Positions 11,532-23,606 of a stretch of DNA of 64,000 bases are shown one piece after another. Positions within the stretch are counted from its first letter, which is position 1; each line of letters opens with the position of its first letter. Position numbers and translations under genes: made by a program. Source of the stretch: Tilletiopsis washingtonensis (lineage: Eukaryota > Basidiomycota > Exobasidiomycetes > Entylomatales); contig NW_020312006.1 in NCBI RefSeq assembly GCF_003144115.1, positions 533,822 through 597,821 of the forward strand, read 5' to 3'. Below the pieces are notes generated by a model. It ran no database searches. It worked only from the letters and a program-made list of their open reading frames with translations, and had not been told where the DNA came from.

Positions 11532-12221
11532 ATGCAGCTCTCCCTCGCCGCGCTCAGCGCCCTCCTGCTCGCAGCGTCCGCAGCGGCAAAGACGAAGCCG
11601 ACGGAGCTGCAGGTGGGCGTCAAGTTCAAGCCGGCCGCGTGCGAGCTGCAGAGCGCAAAGGGCGACCGGCTGAGCATGTGCGTGGCGACTCCTCTCACCC
11701 GCGCGCAGTGCTGAGCTGACGAGCCGGATGCAACAGGCACTACACTGGCACACTGGTGCGCTGCACTTTCGTAGCTGAGAGACGCGACACAGGCTGATGC
11801 ACAGCGTCTCGCACAGTGGGAGGGCAAGAAGTTTGACTCCTCGCTCGATCGCGGCACTCCTTTCGTGCGTCCCCTCTCCCTCCCTTTCTGTTGCCCCGTC
11901 TCACTCCTCTCTTCGTGGCAGGACTTCACCATCGGCACGGGCCAGGTGATCCAGGGCTGGGAGCAGGGCCTGCTGGGCATGTGCGAGGGCGAGAAGCGCA
12001 AGCTGCAGATCCCGCCCAGCCTCGGCTACGGCGACCACGGCGCCGGCGGCGTCATTCCCGGCGGCGCGACGCTCGTGTTCGACGGTGAGTCTGCGCGAAG
12101 GCGAGGAGAGCAAGTGGGCAAAGGGGCAGTGCTGATGCAAGCCGATGCAGTCGAGCTGCTGGCCATCAGCGGCCCGCGCGCAGATGCCGCTCGTGCCGCG
12201 GCGCGCAAGGAGGAGCTGTAG
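11532..12221 (+). CDS. FKBP2: FKBP2, ER peptidyl-prolyl cis-trans isomerase
   Basis: FKBP-type prolyl isomerase of the endoplasmic reticulum lumen (FKBP13/Fpr2 group), assisting folding of secretory proteins. Five exons: 11532-11677, 11737-11755, 11817-11864, 11922-12084, 12151-12221; 148 aa, normal for the family. It opens with a clear signal peptide ([19 protein letters not shown]). The FKBP fold is complete: [50 protein letters not shown]. It ends in KEEL, an HDEL/KDEL-like tetrapeptide consistent with ER retention. Exon 2 is a micro-exon of 19 nt. Both flanking joins preserve the HYTGTLWEG block, so it is needed for the fold. Confidence 0.92.
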
Positions 12222-12554
12222 GCCTCTCTTCTCTCTCTCTCTGCCAACACACGCTGCAGGGCGGATCGAATCAGATCATCTCGCTGCGTAGCCGGATAGA
12301 AACGTTGCTTTATCATTAGGCACAGGGCGACGAGGGCGCTTCGTGAGGAAAGGGAACAGGCGGGAAGACCGCGACGAGGCCGCGATGCGCGCGCCGGGTC
12401 CAGTGTGCGCTGTGGCGAGTGGCAGAAAAGAAAGCGGGGAATGTGAGTATGTGCGGTGAGAGGGGTGAGAGGGAGGGCAGAGGGAGAGCGTGGCCGCAGA
12501 GAGGACGAAAGGGTTGCAGGGGGGTTGCCGGCAGGTGCCAGGGGCTCGCCTCGT
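12222..12554. other. gap between convergent FKBP2 and CBS-PB1 genes
   Basis: 333 bp between two 3' ends. It contains a short TCTCTC run just after the FKBP2 stop; no gene or repeat seen. Confidence 0.6.
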
Positions 12555-15121
12555 CTACTTGGGCTTGGCCACCACGATGCCGACAAGCACCGCGACGCCC
12601 AAGAATCCAATCGCCGCGGGCAGGGCCAGATCCTTGGGCAAGAAGCCAAAGAGCACCTCCTGCTCCTCCTTGTTCTTGTTCGTGCGCGACACCTTCTTTG
12701 CGTTCGTCGGCGCCCTCTCTCCCACCTCGGCCTCCTGCTCCCGCTCTTCCTCCTCCTGCACCGACTGCAGTTGTGCCTCGGCTGCTTCGCGCGCCTTGCG
12801 CTGCTTCGAGGCGCTGTTTGCAGTGAGGTTGGCGGACGTGGTGGAGGCGGCGGGAGCGCCGACGCGTGCGGCGGCTTCCTCCCAGCCGCGACCGCCTTGG
12901 AGGAGAAGAACGACGCGGTCGCGGCCCTGCTTGCGCGCCACTTGCACGGCGTCGAGAACGTCGCCGTCGGCAGTGATGAGCACGACGTCCTCCTCGTCAT
13001 CCGTGTACGCCAGCGTAAAGTCGTTTGCGTCCGGCGCGCTGGGCTTCGGCGGCTGCGGCGCCGCTTCTTCTCCCTCTGCCGGCTCCGCGACTGTCGGCGC
13101 AGGCAGCTCCTCGAAGAACGGGTCGCTCTCCAGCTTGATGGTGACAATCTCTCGGATCGTCTCGAAGCTGTCGTAGCGCGCCTGGAAGCGATGCGTGCGT
13201 CCGGAAGGCGTGACAAACTTGAAGAGATACGTGCCGTCGTCCACCTCTGCAGCTGCGGCGGGAGCGATGCCGCTCGGGTAGTTGACGCCCGACATGGCAT
13301 CGTCGTTGGCACGCGTGCCGCCCACTGCGCTCGCAGAATCATTGGGGTGCAGATCGCTCGACATGTCGGCGGAGGGGTTGTACTTGCTCGGCGTCTGCGG
13401 CTCGTGCATCTCCGAGGGCCGATGGCTGCCGCTCATGGCGCTCTCGTTGTCGTCGCCTCCGCCGCCCGCTGCACTGCCGGTCTGCCCGAAGGAGTTCCAG
13501 AAGCGGTTCCACATGGGCCCGCCGCCCTCGCCGCCCGACTCTTCGTTCATGCTGTTGATCTGCTCCAGCGTGGCGTACGTGAGCTTGAGCACGTCGACGA
13601 CACCGACCAGGCGCGAGTCGACGTCCACAACGGGAAGGTTGAGATAGCGGCCGTCTGTGGCGTGGCGTCAGCCTGGGGGTCTCTCTGCAAGTGCTGCGTC
13701 GCTGCGTCACTCACCGTGCATCTTGCGCAGCGCCTCCTGGATGCTCAGACTCGGCGGTGCCGTGTCTGGGTGGGGCGTCATGACGCGCACGACACTGCAA
13801 GTCTTGGGGTCCAGTCCCGCCGCAATGACTCTCAGCACGACGTCCTTGCTAGTGAAGATTCCCGCAATCTTGCCCGCCACCACTCCGCCTCCTCCAATCG
13901 TGCCCTGGCCCGGTCCTCCGCCGCTCTCCATGACGCACACCGCAGTGGTGTGGTGCTCCTTCATCATGCGTGCCGCCTCGCGCACCGTCGTGCGCACGCC
14001 GACGGTACAGGGCAGCGTGCGTGAGTCGAGAATCGTCGTGAGATCGGGCAGCGACATCTTCTGGCGCAGTGCCTCGACGTATGCCAGCATCGGGTTCGAC
14101 GAGGCCGGTCCGCCGCTCACGCCGGCGCCCCACTCGCTCTGCACGCCTTCAAGCGCAGTGTACAGCTTCTGCGAAGAGCCATGCGCGCGCTCAAGCTTCT
14201 CGAGCGCCTCGTAGAAGACCTTGGCGATGTCGAGAAGGCCCACTACGTCGCCCTCGTCGTTGCACACTGGCAGATGCCGGAAGCCACGCGTGACCATCGT
14301 GTTGAGCGCATCGGTGGCAGACGTGGTGTCGCGCGTCACCATGGGCGAACGCGTCATGATGGCCGAGACGGGCGTGGTGCGCGCATCGAGACCGCCAGCG
14401 ACGACCTAAGAAGAGTCAGCATCTCATGCGCAGCGGTGCATCTGTGCCACTCACGCGGAACGCCAGGTCCTTGGCCGTGAAGATGCCCGCCAGGTGCTCA
14501 TCATCGTCAACAACCAGCACGCAGTCGGTGCGCTTGGCGGCGCACAGCTGAGACGCATCGGCAACGCTGATGCTCTGCGGCACGGTGAGTGCAGGCAGCG
14601 GGCGCAGCGCAGAGACGGTGCCTGCCACGGCGGCGGGACGGGCTGCCTTGCGTGCGCCACGGCGGCCGCCGCTGGGCGTAGAGGGCGCGGCCTTGCCCGA
14701 CTTGCGCAGCAGGTCGGCCTCGATCTTCTTGCGGATCGCCTGTGAGAGGTGTGTCAGTCGCTGCAGGCTCTGCGTCAGGCCCTGCGTGGGCAGCCTGTCG
14801 TGGTGCGCTGCGCACGTGCCTCCTTGCGTCTGCCACGACGCCGCCACTCACCTCGTCCTTCTTGCTCTGTCGCTTGCGCGTGTCCGTCGAGTCGCTCATG
14901 GCCGAGGCCGAGCCGGCGCCGCCGAGGGGCGAGCCGCGGTAGCCGGCCGCGGCGGCCGAGTTGGCGGTGGACATGTTGCTGGAGGCGGAGGTGGGCGCGG
15001 CGTACGAGGCCAGGTGCGCCGAGGTGGTGGAGCGCGGGAAGCCGGACGAGGGCGCGGGCGAGGGCGAGGAGGGCCGGGCGTGGGCGTCGTCGACGGAGGC
15101 GCGCACGGGGATGCGGGACAT
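12555..15121 (-). CDS. CBS-PB1 domain protein with C-terminal membrane anchor
   Basis: Fungal protein with paired CBS domains, a PB1 domain and a tail anchor, the architecture of fission yeast Mug70-type proteins; biochemical role not established. Exons (minus) 15121-14852, 14739-14455, 14405-13715, 13654-12555; 781 aa. N-terminal ~100 residues are Ser/Ala-rich. Four CBS repeats follow, with blocks such as DCVLVVDDDEHLAGIFTAKD, FRHLPVCNDEGDVVGLLDI, AGIFTSKDVVLRVIAAGLDP and YLNLPVVDVDSRLVGVVDVL. The PB1-like segment includes YLFKFVTPSGRTHRF and FTLAYTDDEEDVVLITADGD. After a charged helical linker, a hydrophobic segment (ALPAAIGFLGVAVLVGIVVA) ends the protein with AKPK, typical of tail anchoring to the ER or mitochondrial outer membrane. 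CBS pairs usually bind adenosyl ligands; the ligand here is unknown. Confidence 0.88.
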
Positions 15122-17001
15122 GAGGACGGTGGAGGGACGCACAGGTGGGTGAGGAGGCCGAGCGGTGCGCGTTGGCGGCGGCAGCAGCAGCAAGCGTCAG
15201 CAGCACGCTGGCGGAGCGGCCGTGCGTCGCGCGCCGCGCCGTGGTGTTGCTCTCGCGAGCCCGACTCCCGCCTAGATTGTCTCTCAGCGCGTCTTGCGGC
15301 CCCACGCGCGACCCCACCTCCCAGCTCCGTGCCGCTTCCCTGCCGCTCGGCATCCAGTCTCAACGGATGAGTAGCGCTCAAAATTTCGCTGAGGTGCCGC
15401 TTGAGCAGAATGTGTGCTTCACGGAGGGCTGCGACGCCGTACTCATAACATGTGTGGAGCAGACGAGCGCGTCACAGTAGCTAGGTCTGCAACCACCTCG
15501 CCCTTCTGCTTACCTTTCGATGCCTGCGCTAGATGCAGCTCTTGATGCTTGGAGCTGTGCCGAGAAGTGGCCTGCTGTGCGTCCGCACTGCCCAATTCTC
15601 ATTCATGCCTGTCGAGCAGAAGAGCAAAGGCACACGGCACAAGCGGCGGCGCACGTCCGAGGTGCATGCTTGAAAGCAGCCCGTGCACCCCCTCTCGCCT
15701 TCCCGTTTCCCGGATCAGCAGACGCTTGGCGTTCTTTCTCGCCATCGAGAGATGCAGAGTAAGTGTCACGCTGCAAGCTGCGTGATCACGAGGTGCTTGC
15801 TCCACGCAGGCCTCGCATGCCGCACGAGCGAGGGCGGCGCCAACGCCTCCAGCCCCTCCGCGCCACCGTCATTGCGCCTGCGGCCCCTCTCCTCTCGTGC
15901 TTGCGTTTCCACTCAGCGAGACCGCCCAATACGGAACATGACGACGGCGCAGCCGACTTTGCGCCCTGTGTCACTTGCGCGGACGCCATAGGGGCTCGAA
16001 TGTGAGTCGCGGCGGGCGGACGCCCAAGCGAGCTCGCGGCACCCGGCACCGACGCCGGGCGGAGGCTGTACCACGCGCAGCTCGGCCTCGGCGCTCGGCC
16101 GGAACGCGGCGTGCTGCGCTGCGACGCTGAGAGAGGGCCCGCGTCTCTCGTGCTGTGCTGCCCACGCGCGCGCAAAAGGATCGGCGCAGCGCATGAGGGC
16201 ATGCGGCCTGCGTTTCTTCGGGAGCAGCATGACACTGAGCATGCGGCACCTCGACGGTGTCCCGCGTGGCGCGGATGATCGACACGGGCGTTCCAGAGAG
16301 AAGCTGTGGCGCGGGCTTGCGGGCGTAAGGCGAGTGCTTCGTGCCGTGGCGGCGCGAGTGCGCATGTGCCGCGCTGACGCGTGAGGACCCTGCAGCGCGC
16401 AGGCAGGCCGACCGCCGACGGCGAAAGCGTCCTCGCCCAGGCACGCTGCCACTCGAAGGCCACGCGGGCTAAATGAAGTAGGCATCACTCGCAGCGGGCC
16501 CTCTCTTCTCTCTCGCGGGCCCTCGTGCTCGTGCAGTCGTGCTCGACGGCGGCAGAGACGCTTTGCACGGCTTTCTAGCTCGCGGCAAGGCCGATGCCGC
16601 CGTAGGCCTGGCGCTGGGCAGGCAGGACACCGGCACGCGCGACGGCGGCAACGACGTGTTCCCCTGTTGCTGCGTCGGGCGCTGCAGGCGGCGAGGCACG
16701 GCAAGGCGGCGTCGTAAATGAGCGAGAGAGGGGAGGAAGGCAGAAGGCTGGCGGCCTGCTGTCCTCGGCCATCACGGCGGACCAGCATGCAGAGAGGCGG
16801 CCGTCGGGCACGGGCCGGACGCCCCATGCTGCATGCTGCTCGCGTACCTGCGCCTCGCCTCGCGCCTCTCCTACTCCGATCTTCGCTGCCCGCCGCCGTT
16901 CATTCTCGGCTCTGAGCCGCCCATGCTGGCCCCACACTCAGCGCAGCCCTCGCTCATCTCCACCACCACCCTGCGCTCCCCCCACGCATGCACCGCACCC
17001 C
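15122..17001. other. 1.9-kb intergenic region, no gene recognised
   Basis: Upstream flanks of two divergent genes. Several frames of 60-300 codons are open by base composition only: Arg/Ala-rich, without domains or splice support. No repeat or RNA gene seen. Confidence 0.55.
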
Positions 17002-20000
17002 ATGAAGGCGCTCTTCCGCCGCAAGGCCTCCTTCACCGGCGCCTCGCCCGCCGCCTCGCCCGCACGCAAGGACGGCAGCTCGCAGCGCACGCCCGAGCCG
17101 GCGCCGGCGCTGCCGCCGTCCTTCTCGGCACGCTCGCTCGAGGCGCCGCAGCTGAGCCTCAGCCTCACGCGCACCAGCACCGACGGCTTCGACTTCGGCG
17201 CCTTTGGCGAGCCGAGCGCCACGCCTACCGTCCCAAGCGTGGCGGACAAGGCAGCGACGTTGCCGACACGGCGAGGCGCTGCTCCGGCCTCCGTCGACTC
17301 GCCGGCAAAGAGCAGCGCGCCGCCCTCGGCATGGCGCGCCGAGTCGCCCCGGCGGCAGCGTGCGCCGATGCCCGCCAGCTTCGACAGCAACCTCAGCGCG
17401 GCGCCATCGACATCTAGCCACGCACCGCCTTCAGAGAGCCACTCCTTCGCCACGGCCGCAGAGTCGCCCTCTGCCTCGCCGGCTGCGCGCCGCTCGCCGC
17501 TGCCGACGTTCGACAGCGCACACAGCGTCGCCACGGCGCCTTCGCCCTTGGCATCATTGCCCGCGCTGACGCCCGAGTCGTCGACGAGCTCCCTCGTGCA
17601 CGTCGAGGCGCCAGGCAGTGCCACGCCAGTCTCTGAGCCCGAGGAGCACGAAGCCATCACGCCAGCGTCTATGCATCATGCGCGCTTCAATTTCGGACGC
17701 TCGCCGCAGAAGATCGGCGCGTCCAAGGAGCATCTGCCGCTGATGACCACCTCGCCCATCCTGCCCTCTGCACACGCATCGCCGGCGCGCATGAGCGTCT
17801 CGCGCTACCCCGGCACGCCCGAGAGCAATGCCTCGCCGCGCACCAACTTCTCGCGCCCCACGATGAGCCCTCAGCTCGGTCCGCGCCTCGCTTCGCCGAT
17901 CATCAGTTCCGACAGTGGCTTCTCGAGCGCTAGCAGTCACGCTTCGCCATCCCGCTCACAGCCGAGCTTGCCGCTTCGCACAGCTCAGATGAACGTCACG
18001 CCGCGCAAGGAGGAGAGCACAAGTGCTCGCTCGACGCCGTTCAGCACACCGACATCGCCGCCGCGCTTGGCATCGACGAGTGCGTCGCCGGTCACGCCCA
18101 CAGCGGCGCGTCGCACTTCAACGCAAACGACGCCAACATCCAAGGCCTCTCCCTCTGCCCTTGCTCTTTCGCCCAGCGCCTCGGACGCCGCGACTCTGGC
18201 GCTCGCCTCGCAGCGCGAGCTGGCGCGCGAGGCCAAGCTGCGTGCCGCAGCCGAGGCTCAGGCGGCGGCTGAGGAGCAACGGCTTGCGAAAGAGCAGCGG
18301 GCGCGGGAACGAGCGCAGCGCGAGGCGGATGAGCGGAGACTGCAGGAGCAGGCTGATCGGGAGGCCGCGGCTGTGCAGGAGCGTGGTAGACTGGCGGCAG
18401 AGGAGGCGCGAGAGGCGCGGAGATTACAGCAGGCTGAGTCGATGCGCGCTGCTGAGCAGGCCAAGATGCGCGAGGCCGAGGAGCTGGCGCTCAAGAGACA
18501 GAGGATGTGGGCTGCGCAGCGAGAGGAAGAAGCTCGTCTGCGGGACCAGCAGGCTATTGCAGCCGAGCGCGCGGCCGCACAGCAGGGTCCTCGTCCGCAG
18601 GGTGAGTCCCTCCATTCGCTCTGCCCAATGCAGAGCCAGACACTGACAGAAAACTTGCGCAGCTCATCCGCCGCGCTCGTACTCCGCATTCACGACGCAC
18701 GACACCAGTGCCAGACTCGTCGTGCCGCGTCGCAAGGCGTCGGAGACCAACACAACTGCTCGCGGTGCGGCTGGCGTAGTGTCACCGCCAGTCTCGCCGC
18801 CTCGCGCTGCAGCCATGGCCTCGCCCACGCGCGCTGCTCAGGTCGCCTCGCCGCTCACGGCCTCGCCGACGCAAGACGCTGCGCAGGTGCCGCGCTTGGA
18901 GATCGACATCGCGCCTGCTCAGCGCGCCATGGAGCGCTTCAGCGTCGCGCTCACCGAAGGAGCGCGCTCGAAGCCTCTCGGCATGTCTACTTCCTCGTCA
19001 CGCCAGTCGCTGCCCGTCGAGGCGCGCCCTGTGGATCCTTCCGAAGTCGTCCACGGCAATGGCTGGAAGTGTCATGGCGTGGTCGACCCGCGCCTCATCA
19101 AGACGCACCGCCGCTTCGAGAAGGTCGTCGTGCTGCGTCCTCGCAGCCAGCTTGAGGCCGACGCCTCGAGCAGAGCCAAGCGCAAGCAGGCGCGCCAAGC
19201 AGCGGGCGCCACACCGCCGCTCAGTGCCGCTGGCTCTGACATTGCGGCGTCCGAGACGTCGCCTGAGTTGAGCGCACCCGACGAGGAGGAGCTGGTGGAG
19301 TGCGTCGAGCAGCGCATGTACAGCGACTTGGGCGAGCTCATCTGGACGCGCACGACGCCCGATGTCATTGCCCGGCTCGTGAGCCACCTCGACTGCGCCG
19401 ACGTCAAGGCGCTTCGACAGACCAGCTCTGCGATCCGTCTGGCACTCGGCCAACTCGCAGGGCGCGAAGTGACGCTGCGCCGCTTCCTTGCGCCCTTTGG
19501 CTACCGCACGTGGGACCCTCGGCCCTCTATGCCGCGCGAAGACCCGATGCCGATCAGTCTGGCCGAGTGCGAGGCCTTCCTCATCTCGTACGACTTGGTA
19601 CCCGAGTACGCCTCCGTCGGTCGACAGTACGCCGCAAATCCTCGCAGCATGGACCCGCAGATCCCTCGCCTGGCCCGCGCCACGACGCGCGCATACAACC
19701 GAGTGCTGGCTCGTCTGCGCATGCAGCCGTACTTCAAGGTGCCCGAGCCTCGTCCAGCGACCGTTGCCTTTGCTTCTCCGCAGCACGCCTCAAGCGCCTC
19801 AATGTCCAACTCGCCTCCACAACAGCAGCTCGCGACGCGCATCTCGCCCGGCGAGGCTGGTGCTCCGGTGCTGCCTTCACCTTGGAAGCCCGGCCGCGCC
19901 GCGCTCTTCAGGGTCTGGGTGCCCGCAGCCGACCCGAGCGGCTGGATGAGCGACGAGGAGCTGGCGCGCTGCGAGCGCCAGATGTACGAGTGTGGCGTGT

Positions 20001-20719
20001 GGACCACTGCGCTGCGCCGCGGTGATGTCGTGTGGAACACGGCCATCGGCGACCAGGCCAACATGGGCAAGCAGATCTTCGACGGTCAATACCTGCGCGA
20101 CCTGTCCTTCCTGCACGACCCGGCCGGCCACCTGCCCTCGCACGTCAACTCCCTCACCTACCCGCCTTCGTACTTCCACAACATCGTCCACTCTTCAACG
20201 CCGCACCCCGTCATCTACATCGACATTCTGCCGTGGCGCAACGAGCTGCTGGCGTCGCTGCGGCTCGTGCAGGATCACATCGAGAGTGTCTCGCCTCAAG
20301 GACGCTACCGCGTTGCGAAGTGGCTCTATCGCGCAGTGGTCAACGTGACGGGCGGACAGATCATCTCGAATGAAGGCCTGCAGGTCGTCGACGAGGGATG
20401 GCACGGCAAGCTCGTCATCGAAACGGAAGGCACGTCCGAACACGCCAAGGCGCTCATCGCTCGCTGTGCGGGTCCCACTGCCTCGCCGGGCGCAAGAGCG
20501 GCGCTTCTAGCGAGCGTGATGGGCGAAGCAGGCCGTCAGAGCACGTTTGCGCCACCCTCGACGCGCGATGCAAAGGGCGCCACTGTCGAGTCCACCACGC
20601 CATGGGCGGTGAGTCGTCGCCGCCTCGGTTGGCGCTACAGGCTCAACGCTGACAGTCTCCTCGCACAGATCATTCGCGAGCGCTCGCGCCCCGGCCAGAT
20701 CTGGATGCGTCCAGTCTGA
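17002..20719 (+). CDS. large coiled-coil protein with F-box-like segment, function unknown
   Basis: Exons 17002-18601, 18663-20608, 20669-20719; 1,198 aa. Residues 1-390 are Ser/Pro/Thr-rich and disordered. About 390-530 is a highly charged Ala/Glu/Arg coiled coil (ERAQREADERRLQEQADRE and similar). The C-terminal ~500 residues look globular. There, WTRTTPDVIARLVSHLDCAD followed by VKALRQTSSAIRLAL resembles an F-box helix set. Next come RRFLAPFGYRTW and long ordered segments with conserved-looking aromatic residues (FRVWVPAADPSGWMS, GDVVWNTAIGDQANMGKQ). I do not recognise the C-terminal domain. If the F-box reading is right, it would be an SCF substrate adaptor. The last intron is 60 nt and stop-free, so a form retaining it is possible. 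Its 3' end faces the WD40 gene at 313 bp. Confidence 0.75.
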
Positions 20720-21032
20720 GCCCAGCTCCTTCTTCTTCGCCGGACGGCATGCTCGCCGCCGAGTCTGCAAGATTTTATACCCCTCCGCTCTCCGTTACGT
20801 CCCCTTTCTCGCGCCAGCCAGTCATGACCTCCCCTTCCTTGCGATGCTCCGCTTTTTCCGGACCCTACAGTAATCCGCGCGCCTTAGACCCCACTTCGTA
20901 CTTCGCATCCCGTCCCGTCCCTCGCGGGGCCCCTCTTGGTAGACCACGCAGAGCATTGCAGCCAGCGCAAGCATCCCCTTTCACTCTGTCATCTGCGCTC
21001 AAGTCTGACGTTTGAACGCGCGCTGCGAGCGC
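20720..21032. other. gap between convergent genes
   Basis: 313 bp between two 3' ends. It holds a TTTTATA run near 20,772 and pyrimidine-rich stretches that could serve as poly(A) signals; nothing else seen. Confidence 0.55.
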
Positions 21033-22738
21033 TTATGCTGTGGGATTGTCAGGCCGCCCAGACAGATCCCACAGCCGTGCAGCGCTGTCGTGCGTGCAGT
21101 AGCCCGCGGATCGTCGGCTGGGCGGCAGTGCTGCCTCGAGCTCCGACTCGGACTCGGATGACTCCGAGCTGTCGCGAGCGGCTGCGCCTGCGTCCCAATG
21201 TCGCGCCCCGCTGACTGTGAGCAGCAGTGGGAGCGAGGGATGCAGGAGCGCTGCACCAAGAGAATCTGCTTGCGCGAGAGTGAGCGCCTTGGAGGTCGAT
21301 CTCTCGTTCGAGCAATCGACTCACCTTGCGCGGCAGACCAGCTAGCGAGCGGCGGCCACTCATGCGTTTCGTTTCGCACCGCATCTCCGAATCTTGCCTC
21401 CTCTCCCTCGACGGCGTTCAGGTCGACGTCCCACACCGCCACTGTGCCTTTCACATCGCCCGCAACGAGGCGCGTGCCGGACGCACCAACGTCAAACGCC
21501 AGACGCTGGGATGTGCCGGCTCGCCGGACAAACGTGCCGAGTGAAGCTGCTGCCGGCGCTGGCGAGAGAAAGTCGGGCTGTTGCGCGAGATACCGCAGAT
21601 CTAGCGCGCGGATGGATGAGTCGTGTCGCGAGCTGAGGAGGAGGATGTGCGGCGCTGCTGGGTGGAACAGCAGCTGTGGCGGGTCCAGCGCATCAGTAGA
21701 GATCGTTGAACGTGCGCTCAGTGTCCTCACCTGGGTAACGCCTCGCCGCTCAGTCTCTCTCCATCCAGCGACGAGGCACTTCTCCGCCTTTCTTCCTCGT
21801 GCCGGTGCATATATGCCGACCGTCCCAGCGAACGTCCCCACAGCAACCAACTCCTCCATCTCCTCCTCCGAAGTGACGCTCCACCCGACTGCCAGTGCAC
21901 TAACGAGGCCACGTTGTGCCGGGTCCACGCCAGGCTGAGGCCGTCGCGAGGGCGTCAACGCCATAGTCCGCGGTGCAGAGCCGGGAAAAGAAAGCTCGAA
22001 AACTGAGAGAGAAGTGGCGTGCCCGGCGTAGAGACGTGTGCCATCGAGACTGAATGCGAGCGCTTGAGGACCGACGAATCGCTCGACGTGATCTTCGATC
22101 GGGTAGGAGGCGCGAGTCTGTATTGAAGGCCGTCAGCGCTGGCGAAGAAAGCGCTGTACCGCAGCACACTCACTTTGCCAGCATAAGCATCTACAAGCCG
22201 AACCGGCACGTCTCGTGCTCCGAAGGCAAAGCACCACGTAGCGGGTTGAGCGTGCGAAGCGAAGGGGTACCAGACGTAAGAGAGCAGCGGACTCGGTGAG
22301 GAGACGCTGAGCACGTGTTTGAGGCACAGCCTCGACGCTGCAGTCGAGCCAGACGCAGCGCCTGGGTCGGAGGCGACGAGAGCGCAGAGATCTAGGATGT
22401 GTGACTCGCGCTGAAGGAGCACGTGGGAGCCATCTGGCGACCTGGAGAGGTTGCAGCGTGAGCTGTGCGTCGAGGCGCAGAGCACGAGGCATGACGCACC
22501 ACTTTGCGCCGCGCCAGAACTGCGCCTGTGCATCCGTCGAGCGTCTGCTTGCGCCCGGAGAGGCAGCGAGCAGCTCTGCGATGTCGAGTGTCTCGTGAAG
22601 AGGCGGGCTTTGGCCGGGAGGAGGCAGGAGCAGAGCGGCTCTTGAGGGCATGGCGTGCTCTGCCGACTCTGGCGCAGCAGCCTGCGCCTGCAGCTGCGCA
22701 AAGTCGTCCACTTGCGAGCCAGCGCTGTCGTTGCTCAT
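21033..22738 (-). CDS. WRAP53/TCAB1-like WD40 protein (Swt21 family)
   Basis: WD-repeat protein of the TCAB1/WRAP53 family. In animals these bind CAB boxes and deliver scaRNAs and telomerase RNA to Cajal bodies; budding yeast Swt21 is linked to splicing. Five exons (minus): 22738-22500, 22441-22174, 22117-21731, 21673-21325, 21265-21033; 491 aa. Family features are in order: SPDGSHVLLQ, WYPFASH, the DVPVRLVDAYAGK blade, ALAFSLDGTRLYAGH, FELSFPG, AVGTFAGTVGIYAP, HILLLSSRHDSSIRALDLR, VAGDVKGTVAVWDV, then LLHPSLPLLLTVSGAR near the C-terminus, a TCAB1 hallmark. An acidic Ser/Glu run sits in the last blade. The final acceptor was chosen because it restores QDSLGAALLHPS in frame. Confidence 0.85.
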
Positions 22739-23606
22739 GCTGCTGTTGAGGCGTTGAGAGAAGGCGGAGGTGGAGGGCCGTCCAGGGGCGCAGGGCGTGC
22801 AGGAAGGAGGCGCGGCCGCGCTGGCCGATTGTTCTCGCCTGCTCGATCGCCCAGGGCAGCAGAGCCGTGCGGCACAGGAGCAGTGTCCCCTGCCGCTGCC
22901 GAGCGTGCTTCCCCGCACGTCCTCATGCTCCGCCTCTGCTCTGACGCCGAGGTGCCGTCGCTGTGCCGCAGGCTGCTTTCTGCCGCCGAGGCGCATCGGT
23001 GCAGGCGCAGTGCCTGAGCGCGCATGCCGTCGACGGCGCTCTGCTGCCGCTGTCTTGCTGCCGCGATGAGCGTGAGCTTGTCCTCCGCTTCCAGCCTCCG
23101 CAGCGCAGCAGCAGCGCACACGAGCGGGGCTCCGACTGCACCTGGCCGGTGCCAGGCGAGACACCGCAGGCCGCGCCCGCTGCAAGGCTCCTCGAGCAGC
23201 TGAAAGCAGAGAGCGACGAAGCGTCAAGCGTCACGAGCGCACCGCCGAAGCATGAGCCTGATGCGCCGAGGGGCTGGCGCGGGGTGCGCGCGGCTCCGGC
23301 CGCCAAAGGCACGTCTAGAACTAGACTCGTGACGGGCCGGCGGAGCGGCATCCGGCCTCCCTCTCTCGCAGGCGCTCTTGCACCGCAGCCTGTTTCGCTC
23401 TCACCCTCAGCTCTCCTCCTCCATCACTCCGGCCTCCGCACCTGCTCATCCTCACCACACCTTCTTCCTTGCTTCTTCCTTGCTTCGTCGACGTCTCCGC
23501 GCGCACGTCTCTCTCGTCTTTGCTGCGCACCTCCCGGCCCGCGCACACGCCCGGCCGTCTCCACACTCTTTGCCTCTCCTCGCTCCGCAGCGGCACCTCC
23601 GCAGCA
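22739..23606. other. divergent upstream region, no gene recognised
   Basis: 868 bp between the start codons of the WD40 gene and a secreted-protein gene. Open frames here are compositional. The last ~250 bp before 23,607 are rich in CTCCTC/CTTCCTT pyrimidine runs on the coding strand, as often seen in fungal core promoters. Confidence 0.55.

Noticed and set aside
15913-16827. Minus-strand open frame of about 300 codons between two divergent genes
   Set aside because: Composition of a frame-shifted shadow, no splice sites that extend it, no motif.
18663-18722. Separate gene starting near 18,722
   Set aside because: No ATG there, and the preceding exon joins in frame through a canonical intron into the same long protein.
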